Of a stretch of 64,000 bases of DNA, positions 1-7,637 are shown piece after piece. The stretch lies in contig JADJWL010000012.1 of NCBI GenBank assembly GCA_016716385.1, positions 1-64,000 of the forward strand, given 5' to 3'. A program made the position numbers and the translations under genes. The notes under the pieces are model-generated. The model was not told the origin of the DNA, made no database searches, and worked only from the letters and a program-made list of their open reading frames with translations. Source of the DNA: Bryobacterales bacterium (lineage in GTDB: Bacteria; Acidobacteriota; Terriglobia; Bryobacterales; Bryobacteraceae). Numbering within the stretch: position 1 is the first letter of the stretch; each line of letters opens with the position of its first letter.

Positions 1-1476
1 CTCGAACGGCATGAAGAGGCGCTCGGTGCGTTCGGCCGGGCCATCGCCCTGCGGCCCGATCTGGCGGAAGCGCACCGTGGGCGCGGCAATTCCCTGGTGG
101 CGCTCGACCGCGCCGGCGAAGCCCTGGCCGCCTACGAGCGCTCCCTGGCTCTGGCTCCCGGGGCGGCGCCGGCTCACGCCGGCTACGCCGCCGCTCTCGT
201 GCGGCTCGCACGTCCGGACGCGGCCGTCGCGGCCGCCCGGCGCGCCATCGTACTCGACCCGGCGCTGCCCGAAGGCCATCTCCATCTGGGGCGGGCGTTC
301 GAAGCCCTCGGCCGCTTGCAGGACGCGGCCTCCGCGGCGCGCGACGCTCTCCGGTTGCGCCCCGAGTTTCCCGAGGCGTGGAACAACCTCGCGCTCGCCC
401 TCCACCTCGACGATCGCCTCGACGAAGCCGAGCCCTGCTACCGCCGCGCACTGGCCCTGCACCCGGACAGCGCCGCCGTGCACTACAACCTCGGCAACCT
501 GCACCGCGACCGCAGGCAACTGGACGCGGCTCTGGCGGCCTACGGCCGCGCGCTGGCACTCGATCCCGATCATGCCGACGCGCATTGGAATCGCGCTCTG
601 ACCTGGCTTTGGCAGGGCGACTGGGAACGCGGCTGGCCCGAGTACGAATGGCGCTGGCGGCGGCGGGAGTGGCCGCCCCGCGCCTTTCCACAGCCGCGCT
701 GGGACGGTGGGCCCCTCGATGGCCGCACGGTCTTGCTTCACGCCGAACAAGGCCTCGGCGACACGATTCAGTTCGTCCGCTACGGCCCTTTGGTGCGCGC
801 CCGCGGCGCTGGCCGCGTGGTGGTCGAGTGCCAGCCCCCGCTGGTTCGGCTACTCAGCGGCATCGGCGGCGTGGACGAGGTCGTCGCCACCAGCAGTGCC
901 TTGCCGCCGTTCGACGTCCACGCGCCTCTGCTCAGCCTCCCGGGCCTGCTCGGGACCACGACCGCCAGCGTTCCAGCGCCTTGCCCGGTATCCGCCGTGG
1001 GCGGCCTGCTCCCTGCCGATCATTCGACGATTCGCGTCGGCCTCGCCTGGTCCGGCAATCCGGCCCATCCGCGAAACGCGCGCCGGTCGTGCCCCGTTCA
1101 TCAGCTTGGTCCCTTGGCCGAGGTTCCAGGCGTCACCTGGTACACGCTGCACCACGACCCGTCGTGGCCTGTGCCGCCCATCCCGCTCGAACGCCACCCT
1201 GCAGTGGACTCCCTCGACGGTCTGGCGGCGCTCATCGCCTCGCTCGATCTCGTCGTAACGGTGGACACGGTCACAGTGCATCTCGCGGGCAGCCTCGGCA
1301 CACCGGCGTGGCTCTTGATCGACTTTTTGTCGGACTGGCGCTGGGGATTCGAAGGGGACCGGACACCCTGGTATCCTTCGCTCCGCCTGTTCCGCCAACC
1401 TGCCGCGGGCGCCTGGGAACCGGTCGTGGCCGCGGTTGCTGATGCGCTGGGGTCCTGGCGCGCGCCAAAATTCTGA
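1..1476 (+). CDS. TPR protein with glycosyltransferase-like C-terminal domain (5'-truncated by window)
   Basis: The reading frame is open from base 1 and already encodes TPR sequence (ALGAFGRAIALRPDLAEAHR), so the start lies upstream and the first in-window ATG (97) is not the true start. The N-terminal half is a run of 34-residue TPR units (repeated pattern AxxxxxxALxLxPxxAxAHxNLG). The C-terminal half, from about the WPEYEWRWRRREWP segment onward, resembles the GT9/GT41-like domain often fused to TPRs in bacteria: it contains LLHAEQGLGDTIQF, then VTVDTVTVHLAGSLGTPAW and a terminal DWRWGFE...WYPSLRLFRQ block. These fusions are commonly found beside flagellin genes and are suspected protein or surface-glycan glycosyltransferases. 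Here it sits two genes upstream of two flagellins, so a role in flagellin glycosylation is a reasonable inference but is not shown by the sequence. Confidence 0.85.
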   Translation, partial: LERHEEALGAFGRAIALRPDLAEAHRGRGNSLVALDRAGEALAAYERSLALAPGAAPAHAGYAAALVRLARPDAAVAAARRAIVLDPALPEGHLHLGRAFEALGRLQDAASAARDALRLRPEFPEAWNNLALALHLDDRLDEAEPCYRRALALHPDSAAVHYNLGNLHRDRRQLDAALAAYGRALALDPDHADAHWNRALTWLWQGDWERGWPEYEWRWRRREWPPRAFPQPRWDGGPLDGRTVLLHAEQGLGDTIQFVRYGPLVRARGAGRVVVECQPPLVRLLSGIGGVDEVVATSSALPPFDVHAPLLSLPGLLGTTTASVPAPCPVSAVGGLLPADHSTIRVGLAWSGNPAHPRNARRSCPVHQLGPLAEVPGVTWYTLHHDPSWPVPPIPLERHPAVDSLDGLAALIASLDLVVTVDTVTVHLAGSLGTPAWLLIDFLSDWRWGFEGDRTPWYPSLRLFRQPAAGAWEPVVAAVADALGSWRAPKF

Positions 1477-1549
1477 CGAACGCGCCTAAGCCAACTCATT
1501 CAAAACAAAAGCTTCAGGTTCTGGCGGCCGGAGTGCACACCGCTGGGCG

Positions 1550-2254
1550 ATGATGCCCGCCGTCGATTCTCTCGAAACCCAGCACATGGAAACGGCCGAA
1601 GCCTGTATCCGGCTCGGCCAGACCGCCCAGCAGCGCGGCGACGCCGAACGTGCCGCCCTGTGGTTTGCGCGCGCCGTCGCGCACGCACCCGACTCAGCGC
1701 CCCACCATGTTCACCTGGGCGACCTCTTCCACGAGGCCGGCCAGTTGAAGGAAGCCGCTCTCTGCTATGAAGAAGCGCTCCGTCTCGACCCGGCGCAGGC
1801 GGAGGTCGCCAATCGCATGGCGAATGCCCTTTCGCGGGCCGGATACACCGGAGACGCCATCGGCCTCTACCTCCAGGCACTGAAGGCGGATCCTGAGCAT
1901 GCGGATGCGTATGCCAACCTCGGCAACCTCCTGCGCCGGCTCGGGCATTTCCAGGAAGCGGTCGCCTGCTGCCGCGAAGCCCTCCGGCTGGCTCCGGACG
2001 ACGCCGAAGCCTGGAACAACCTCGGCAACGCGTTCACCGACGCCGACCGCTTCGGCGAGGCCGTCGCCTCTTACGCCGAAGCCGCGGCGCGCCGTCCGGA
2101 CGCTCCCATCCCGTTCGCGAATCTGGCGAACGCACTGCGTCTGGCTGGACGCCTGGAGGACGCCCGCGAAGCGGCCGGCCGTGCCCTGAAGCTGGCCCCG
2201 GGCGACCCGCTGGTCGAAGCCGTGGCAGAAGCCTGCACGAAAGGAGACTGCTGA
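1550..2254 (+). CDS. TPR repeat protein
   Basis: A 234-residue protein made almost entirely of TPR units from about residue 15 to the end (AEACIRLGQTAQQRGD, AALCYEEALRLDPAQAE, AYANLGNLLRRLGHFQ, AWNNLGNAFTDADRF). No signal peptide or catalytic domain is visible, so it is probably a cytoplasmic protein-protein scaffold. It starts at ATG 1550 (a second ATG follows at 1553). Its TGA at 2252-2254 directly abuts the GTG start of the first flagellin, and the flagellin ribosome-binding site lies inside its last codons, so the two are almost certainly translationally coupled. A chaperone or glycosylation-adaptor role for flagellin is inference from position only. Confidence 0.85.
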   Translation: MMPAVDSLETQHMETAEACIRLGQTAQQRGDAERAALWFARAVAHAPDSAPHHVHLGDLFHEAGQLKEAALCYEEALRLDPAQAEVANRMANALSRAGYTGDAIGLYLQALKADPEHADAYANLGNLLRRLGHFQEAVACCREALRLAPDDAEAWNNLGNAFTDADRFGEAVASYAEAAARRPDAPIPFANLANALRLAGRLEDAREAAGRALKLAPGDPLVEAVAEACTKGDC

Positions 2255-3757
2255 GTGTCTTCCATTCAAACCAACGTCGATTCCCTGTTCGGACTCGAGA
2301 ACCTGCGCGTGACCAACGAATTCCAATCGCGCACGATCCAGCGGCTGACCTCCGGGTACCGCATCAACTCCTCGGCCGACGACGCCGCCGGCCTCGCCAT
2401 CGCCAACAAGTTCCGCAGCGACATCGCCGAACTGATTCAGGGCGTCCGCAATGCCAATGACGGCATCAGCGCGCTGCAAATCGTCGATGGCGGCCTGAAC
2501 AATATCTCCAAGACAATCGACCGCCTGAAAACGCTCGCCACGCAGTCCGCCTCGACCACGTTCACCGGGGACCGCAACACTCTTCACACCGAATATCAGG
2601 CGCTCTTGGGCGAGATCGACCGCCAGGCTGCCAATATCGGTCTTATCGCCGGCGGCCGCTACAACACGAACATCGTCGTCTACGTCGGCGGCAGCGATTC
2701 GCAGGCGAACGCCCAGGTCGCCATCGACTTGAGCGGCGCCGGCAACCAGGTGGACGCGACGGCGCTCGGCATCGCCCAGACTTCGGTGGCCGGAGGCGGC
2801 ACGGCCCTCAGTGGGAACTCGATCCGTCTCGACAACAGCGCCACGCAGTTCCTGGCTGGCGCCACCCAGCAGTTCGACTTCCGCATTTACAGCGACACAC
2901 TCGGCGCGGCGACCAATGTCGCGGTCACCGTGACCGGCTCGCCGGCGGGTTTAAGTGGCCAGGAAGTCCTGGCGCAGTTGAACGCGGCCCTGTCCAGCTA
3001 CGGGATTGCGGCGTCGGTGTCGAGCGAGGCATCGAGCCTGGGACAGATCCAGTTCTCCGCGGCTCGCGCGTTCTCGGTCAGCGCGGCGGCGGCCTCGGGA
3101 GGCAATGCGGTGGCGACCGCGACCTCGAACGCGGTCAATCTCGCCACCTACCGGCACGCTGCGGACAACGCCTTCATCACCGACGGGACCGCGGCCGAGA
3201 TCGTCACGTTCCAGAACGAGCGCGGCGCGGTGACGATCACGCTCAACGCGACCAACGGCAATAACCTCGCGAATTCCCTGGCCACGCTCAACACGAATCT
3301 GGCCGCGCTCGGGATCTACGCGGTGGCCGACGGCGCCGGGACGGGCATTTCGATCCAGAGTGCGACCAGCTTCAGCATCTTCAAGCAGCAGGCGGCAACC
3401 GCCGGCGCGGTCATCGACGGTGGCGCCGGCGCCAAGGCGGTCAGCGAGCCGGCGCCCACGGCGAGCGCGACCGGCAACGCTCTGGCCGCGCTGTCTGCGC
3501 TCACGAGCGCCGTGAGCCGTCTCGGCCTCGTGCAGGGCCGGGTCGGAACGGGACAGAACAAGCTGCAATACGCCATCGCACTGGCGCAATCGCAGATCAC
3601 CAATTTTTCCGCCGCGCAGTCGCGCATCCGCGACGCCGATGTCGCGGCCGAGGCGGCGAATCTGACGAAGGCGCAGGTGTTGCAGCAGGCTTCGCTGGCG
3701 GCTCTGGCTCAGGCCAACGCCGCGCCCCAATCGGTGTTGACGCTCCTGCGCGGCTGA
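2255..3757 (+). CDS. fliC: flagellin (copy 1)
   Basis: A 500-residue flagellin, the subunit of the flagellar filament exported through the flagellar type III apparatus. The N-terminal D0/D1 helix region (residues 1-140) has the classic NxxSxxxQRLTSGYRINSSADDAAGLAIANK-type signature; the C-terminal D0/D1 region (about 415-500) contains SRIRDADVAAEAANLTKAQ and ends in VLTLLRG. The centre (about 150-400) is Ala/Thr/Ser-rich and variable, as expected for the exposed D2/D3 region. The start is GTG 2255, immediately after the upstream TGA, with AAGGAG at 2242-2247. No sigma-28 promoter was seen directly upstream, so expression probably depends on the TPR gene transcript. A close paralogue follows at 3919. 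Confidence 0.95.
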   Translation: MSSIQTNVDSLFGLENLRVTNEFQSRTIQRLTSGYRINSSADDAAGLAIANKFRSDIAELIQGVRNANDGISALQIVDGGLNNISKTIDRLKTLATQSASTTFTGDRNTLHTEYQALLGEIDRQAANIGLIAGGRYNTNIVVYVGGSDSQANAQVAIDLSGAGNQVDATALGIAQTSVAGGGTALSGNSIRLDNSATQFLAGATQQFDFRIYSDTLGAATNVAVTVTGSPAGLSGQEVLAQLNAALSSYGIAASVSSEASSLGQIQFSAARAFSVSAAAASGGNAVATATSNAVNLATYRHAADNAFITDGTAAEIVTFQNERGAVTITLNATNGNNLANSLATLNTNLAALGIYAVADGAGTGISIQSATSFSIFKQQAATAGAVIDGGAGAKAVSEPAPTASATGNALAALSALTSAVSRLGLVQGRVGTGQNKLQYAIALAQSQITNFSAAQSRIRDADVAAEAANLTKAQVLQQASLAALAQANAAPQSVLTLLRG

Positions 3758-3793
3758 TCAAGCCGCGCGGGAATTCCCTTTCCGCGGCGGAAT

Positions 3794-3820
3794 TCAAGAC
3801 TTTTCCCGGCTCTCCGATAA
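3794..3820 (+). promoter_or_regulatory. sigma-28 (FliA) promoter of flagellin copy 2
   Basis: TCAAGACT at 3794-3801, an 11-bp spacer, then TCCGATAA at 3813-3820. This matches the FliA consensus TAAAGTTT-N11-GCCGATAA well in both boxes and exactly in spacing. It lies about 100 bp upstream of the ATG at 3919 in the intergenic gap between the two flagellins. Confidence 0.75.
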
Positions 3821-3918
3821 GAGGCATTGAACACAGACGGTCATGGCAGCCAAGCACCAGACAGAGCAAGCGGCGCCGGTTGGCCAGTGAACGTTCTCTT
3901 GGAAAGGGATCGCATACC

Positions 3919-5424
3919 ATGTCATCGATTCAAACCAACGTCAACTCTCTCTTTGGCCAGGAGAATCTCCGGGTCAACAACGACTTCCAATCCCGCACGA
4001 TTCAGCGCCTCACGTCCGGCTATCGCATCAACTCCTCTGGCGACGACGCGGCGGGCCTCGCCATCGCCAACAAGTTCCGCAGCGACATCGCCGAGCTCGT
4101 GCAGGGCGTGCGCAACGCCTATGACGGCATCAGCGCGCTGCAGATTGTCGACGGCGGTCTCAACAACATCTCGAAGACACTCGACCGTCTGACCACGCTG
4201 GCCACGCAGTCGGCGTCGACCACGTTCACGGGCGACCGCACGACGCTCAACAACGAGTACCAGGCTCTGCTCAACGAGATCAACCGGCAGGCCTCGAACA
4301 TTGGCCTGGTGGCTGGCGGCCGGTACAACTCGGTGATCGGCGTCTACACCGGCGGCGGTAGCTCGCAGGCCAACGCCCAGGTGTCGATCGACCTGAGCGG
4401 GTCGGCCAACCAGGTCGATGCCACGGGACTGGGCGTATCGACGAGTTCGGTCGCGGGCGGCGGGACGGCGCTCACGGGCAACAGCGTTCGCCTCGATAAC
4501 AGTGCTGTGGTCTTCCTCGCAGCCGCCAGCACGCAGCAGTTCGATTTCCGCATCTATAACGAGACATCCGGCGCGGCAGCGACGGTCTCGATCGCGATCA
4601 CGGGCTCGGCGGCGGGTTTGAGCGGCCAGGACGTCATTTCGTCCCTGAACAGCCGGCTGTCCACTTATGGCATCAGCGCGTCGATTTCCGGGTCGAGCAG
4701 CACGATCGGGCAGTTGCAGTTCTCGAGCGCCCGGGCCTTTTCGGTCAGCACCGGCGCAGCCTCGGGCGGCACCGCGGTCGCGACCGCGACCTCCACGGCG
4801 GTCAATCTGAACAGCTACCGCTACGCGGCGGACAATGCCTTCATCACCGACGACACCGCGGCGGAGATCGTGACCTTCCAGAACTCGAAGGGCGCGGCGA
4901 CCATCACGTTGAACGCCACGAACGGAAACAACCTCGCGAACTCGCTGGCGACCCTGAACGCGTCTCTGTCGAGCCTCGGCATCTACGCGGTTGCGGACGC
5001 GGCCGGCACCGGTCTGTCGATCCAGAGCGCAGAGAGCTACAGCCTCTTCAAGCAGCAGGCCGCCACGGCCGGCGCGGTCGTCGACGGCGCCACCGGGGCC
5101 AAGACCGTCACCGCGCCCAATGCCGACGCGAGCGCGACGGGCAACGCCCTCAGCGCCCTGACCTCCCTCGCCACCGCTGTCAGCCGGCTCGGCACCGTGC
5201 AGGGCCGGGTTGGTACGGGCCAGAACAAGCTCCAATACGCGGTCGCACTGGCGCAATCCCAGATCACCAATTTCTCCGCCGCCGAGTCGCGCATCCGGGA
5301 CGCAGACGTGGCCTCGGAAGCGGCCAACCTGACCAAGGCGCAGGTCCTCCAGCAGGCCTCGCTCGCCGCACTCGCCCAGGCGAACTCGGCGCCGCAATCG
5401 GTGCTGGCGTTGCTGCGGGGCTAA
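3919..5424 (+). CDS. fliC: flagellin (copy 2)
   Basis: A 501-residue flagellin, a tandem paralogue of the preceding gene: almost the same N-terminus (SSIQTNVNSLFGQENLRVNN) and C-terminus (ending QSVLALLRG), with a diverged, Ser/Thr/Ala-rich centre. The frame is open back to 3880, but ATG 3919 gives the exact flagellin N-terminus seen in copy 1 and has AAAGGGAT upstream, so it is preferred. Unlike copy 1 it has its own sigma-28 promoter (3794-3820), which suggests it is the main late-class filament subunit while copy 1 may be expressed differently. A hairpin follows at 5456-5479 before fliD. Confidence 0.95.
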   Translation: MSSIQTNVNSLFGQENLRVNNDFQSRTIQRLTSGYRINSSGDDAAGLAIANKFRSDIAELVQGVRNAYDGISALQIVDGGLNNISKTLDRLTTLATQSASTTFTGDRTTLNNEYQALLNEINRQASNIGLVAGGRYNSVIGVYTGGGSSQANAQVSIDLSGSANQVDATGLGVSTSSVAGGGTALTGNSVRLDNSAVVFLAAASTQQFDFRIYNETSGAAATVSIAITGSAAGLSGQDVISSLNSRLSTYGISASISGSSSTIGQLQFSSARAFSVSTGAASGGTAVATATSTAVNLNSYRYAADNAFITDDTAAEIVTFQNSKGAATITLNATNGNNLANSLATLNASLSSLGIYAVADAAGTGLSIQSAESYSLFKQQAATAGAVVDGATGAKTVTAPNADASATGNALSALTSLATAVSRLGTVQGRVGTGQNKLQYAVALAQSQITNFSAAESRIRDADVASEAANLTKAQVLQQASLAALAQANSAPQSVLALLRG

Positions 5425-5455
5425 GCGCCGCGGCGTCACCGGAACGGAACCCGTG

Positions 5456-5479
5456 AGCCGGATCCTTCGGGATCCGGCT
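5456..5479 (+). terminator. hairpin between flagellin 2 and fliD
   Basis: AGCCGGATCC, loop TTCG, GGATCCGGCT: a perfect 10-bp stem with a stable UUCG tetraloop. There is no T tract after it, so it may act as a partial terminator or an mRNA 3' stabiliser that keeps flagellin mRNA more abundant than fliD mRNA, rather than as a full terminator. Confidence 0.55.
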
Positions 5480-5495
5480 CTGTGATGCACCCGTC

Positions 5496-6842
5496 ATGGC
5501 TACCTCCTCAATCTTCAACGGCGCCAGCCGCTACTCGAACGATTTCCAGGCGGTCATCGACCGCGCCGTCGCGATCCGTTCGCTCGGCCTCCAATCGCTC
5601 AGCCAGGGCCGGGAGCGGCTCAGCGCGCAGTCGGCGGCCATGAACGGTCTGCGCACCACGTTCAACAGCCTGCGCGCCTCACTCGACGCCATCGGAACCT
5701 CTCTCGGCGGCAGTTCTTTGTCCGCGTCGGTCTCCGACGGAGCCATCGCCAAGGTGAACATCGGAGCGAACGCCTTGCCCGGCGCCTATTCTCTCGAAGT
5801 CGTCTCGCTTGGCTCGTTCACGAATACTCTCAGTACCGACGGGCTTCCCGCGGTCGCCGACCCCACCGGCCAGAGCATCTCCGCCAGCGGGTCGTTCACG
5901 CTCACCGTGAACGGCGACGACTTCGATGTGGCCCCGGAGGCCAATTCGCTCACCTCACTCGTCAGCGCCATCAACCAGTCCGGCGCCGGAGTCGAAGCGT
6001 CGATCGTCAACCTCGGCTCAACGGCCACGCCGGACTACCGGCTCTCCCTCCGGGCGCTGTCTCTTGGATCCACCACAATTCAGCTCAACGACGGAAGCTC
6101 TCCCCTGCTTGACACGATCGCCACCGGAACCATGGCATCCTACAAGGTCAACGGCCTCTCCACCGCCATCGAATCCGATTCCCGCACGATCACCCTGGCG
6201 CCGGATCTGACCGTCGACCTGCTTGGACAGAGCCAGCCCGGCGTCGCCATGTCCATCACGGTGAGCCGGTCGACAGCCGCCCTCGGGGGCGCTCTCGGCT
6301 CGTTTGCGAGCGCCTACAACGCGGCGGTCGACGAAATCGGGAAGCACCGCGGAGAGCAGGCTGGCGCTCTCGCCGGCGAGAGCTTGCTGTCCACGCTGGC
6401 CGCCAATCTGCGCGCGGTCTCGTCGTATGCCAACACCGGCGGACCCATTTCCAACCTCGATCAACTCGGCGTCAGCTTCAACGACCAGGGCAGGCTCATT
6501 GTCGATCCCGCAGCCCTCGGCGGTAAGTCCTTCGATGCGCTTCAGGCATTCCTCGGCTCTCCATCCGGATCCGGGTTCCTGGCGGGCGCCGCCGCGACTC
6601 TCGACGCGCTGACTACGGACACAAGCGGGCTGCTACCCGCCGCCACCGACAGCCTCACCGCCCAGATCAAGACCCAAGACGACCGCATCGAAGTCGAGCA
6701 GACCCGCATCGATACGTACCGGGACGATCTCCAGTCCCGTATTGCCGCGGCCGACGCCGTCATCGCCGCCCTCGAACAGCAGGTGGTTTACGTTCAGGGC
6801 CTCTTCAGCGCGTTCTTCGACAACCAGAACGGACGGCGATGA
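5496..6842 (+). CDS. fliD: flagellar filament capping protein FliD (HAP2)
   Basis: A 448-residue FliD, the cap that guides flagellin folding at the filament tip. The N-terminal FliD_N region (residues 1-105) has the helical SIFNGASRYSNDFQAVIDRA start; the middle carries the beta-rich FliD_C region (about 220-400), and the C-terminus is a coiled coil (TAQIKTQDDRIEVEQTRIDTY) ending in the usual YVQGLFSAFF-type tail that contacts the filament. Length and layout are normal for the family. ATG 5496 follows the flagellin 2 stop by 71 bp, and the stop overlaps the next small gene by 4 nt (ATGA), so the two are coupled. Confidence 0.9.
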   Translation: MATSSIFNGASRYSNDFQAVIDRAVAIRSLGLQSLSQGRERLSAQSAAMNGLRTTFNSLRASLDAIGTSLGGSSLSASVSDGAIAKVNIGANALPGAYSLEVVSLGSFTNTLSTDGLPAVADPTGQSISASGSFTLTVNGDDFDVAPEANSLTSLVSAINQSGAGVEASIVNLGSTATPDYRLSLRALSLGSTTIQLNDGSSPLLDTIATGTMASYKVNGLSTAIESDSRTITLAPDLTVDLLGQSQPGVAMSITVSRSTAALGGALGSFASAYNAAVDEIGKHRGEQAGALAGESLLSTLAANLRAVSSYANTGGPISNLDQLGVSFNDQGRLIVDPAALGGKSFDALQAFLGSPSGSGFLAGAAATLDALTTDTSGLLPAATDSLTAQIKTQDDRIEVEQTRIDTYRDDLQSRIAAADAVIAALEQQVVYVQGLFSAFFDNQNGRR

Positions 6843-7102
6843 TCCCCACTTCCGCGCTCCGGCAGGCCATCGAATGCGGCGATTACGCTCGTGTCCAAGA
6901 GCTCCTCGAAGCCGCCAGGCCCGCTCTGGCGGCAGCCTCTCCGGACACGCTCTCCGCCTACGCCGGCCTGCTCTCCTGGGCTCTCCGCAGCGTCCTCGCC
7001 CAGCGCTCGCACGAACAGGCCCGCCTCGCCCAGCTCCCGCAGCAGTTGCACCAGTACCGCTCCACCACGCGTCCCCAGCCAGCTTTCGAGATCGAGGGCT
7101 GA
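6839..7102 (+). CDS. small helical protein in the FliT/FliS position
   Basis: An 87-residue protein whose ATG overlaps the fliD stop. It is predicted all-helical (AIECGDYARVQELLEAARPAL, then TLSAYAGLLSWALRSVLAQRSHEQARL) with a Pro-rich tail. Export chaperones such as FliT and FliS are small helical proteins encoded immediately after fliD, so a FliD or flagellin chaperone is the likeliest role, but I do not see a family signature and the call rests on position and size. The gene is followed directly by the iteron region. Confidence 0.6.
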   Translation: MIPTSALRQAIECGDYARVQELLEAARPALAAASPDTLSAYAGLLSWALRSVLAQRSHEQARLAQLPQQLHQYRSTTRPQPAFEIEG

Positions 7103-7105
7103 TCC

Positions 7106-7252
7106 CTTACGCTCAAACTCATAGCCGCCCATGGGCCTCAGCGGAAGAGACATGGGTTTCACCGTAAATCCGGGGCCGGAACGTGAGGCTAACCGTAAGA
7201 ACGGTGTTCCATCCATGGGCTTCCCCGTAACACACGTGGGTTTCATCGTAAG
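7106..7252 (+). repeat. iteron block: one inverted and five phased direct 18-bp repeats
   Basis: Consensus CATGGGTTTNACCGTAAG. Direct copies start at 7130 (degenerate), 7151, 7182, 7214 and 7235; start-to-start spacings are 21, 31, 32 and 21 bp, i.e. two or three helical turns, placing all sites on one face of the DNA. An inverted copy lies at 7106-7123, facing the 7130 copy. The most conserved parts are the GTGGG/ATGGG left half and the CGTAA right half. Confidence 0.8.
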
Positions 7253-7379
7253 GCAGTCTCTCCAGGTTCCCTCCTATCTCTCTGATTTGACTTGAGTTCG
7301 ATCCCGTTACAGAACATGTCGCAGCCACCCGACTTAAACAGAACCACTCAAGCATGATTTTTCAACAACATGCGCGCCG

Positions 7380-7566
7380 TTTACGCCCAAACCCATGAGT
7401 CTGCCAGGAAGTGGTCGTGTGTCTGACCGTAAGCGCCATCCCGTAACCCCCAATCTCTTGAACAAGTAGCACCCGGACGCTTCAAGCCCGCCATTATGGA
7501 GTGGTTTCATGAATGGATGAAATTGTTTTGGACCATGGTTGCAGAGAGCGTGGGTTTGAACGTAAA
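7380..7566. repeat. outlying iteron copies upstream of rep
   Basis: Three further copies of the same 18-bp motif: inverted at 7380-7397 (reverse complement CATGGGTTTGGGCGTAAA), direct at 7416-7433 (CGTGTGTCTGACCGTAAG) and direct at 7549-7566 (CGTGGGTTTGAACGTAAA). A partial copy (CATCCCGTAAC) follows at about 7436-7446. The copy at 7549 is only about 70 bp from the rep ATG, where a bound initiator could repress its own gene. Confidence 0.75.
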
Positions 7567-7637
7567 TCTCTAGCAATCAATCGCTTCCAGTGCTACAAAC
7601 AAAGAGAACACCCTGACGCTTCCTTAGTTGATGCCGT

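Larger units (their letters stand above)
7103..7637. other. candidate iteron-type replication origin (intergenic)
   Basis: A 535-bp gene-free stretch between the flagellar genes and a RepA-like gene. It contains about nine copies of an 18-bp repeat in both orientations (listed under the two repeat entries), with an A+T-richer interval at about 7253-7380 and around 7453-7540. This is the arrangement of theta-type iteron plasmid origins: phased direct repeats, an A+T-rich unwinding region and further repeats close to the rep start that would allow autorepression. I did not find a clear DnaA box. Whether it functions as an origin cannot be decided from sequence. Confidence 0.65.

Noticed and set aside
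3769..3778. GGGAATTCCC palindrome after flagellin 1
   Set aside because: Short, with no T tract; the nearby CCGCG/CGCGG pairing is too weak to call a terminator.
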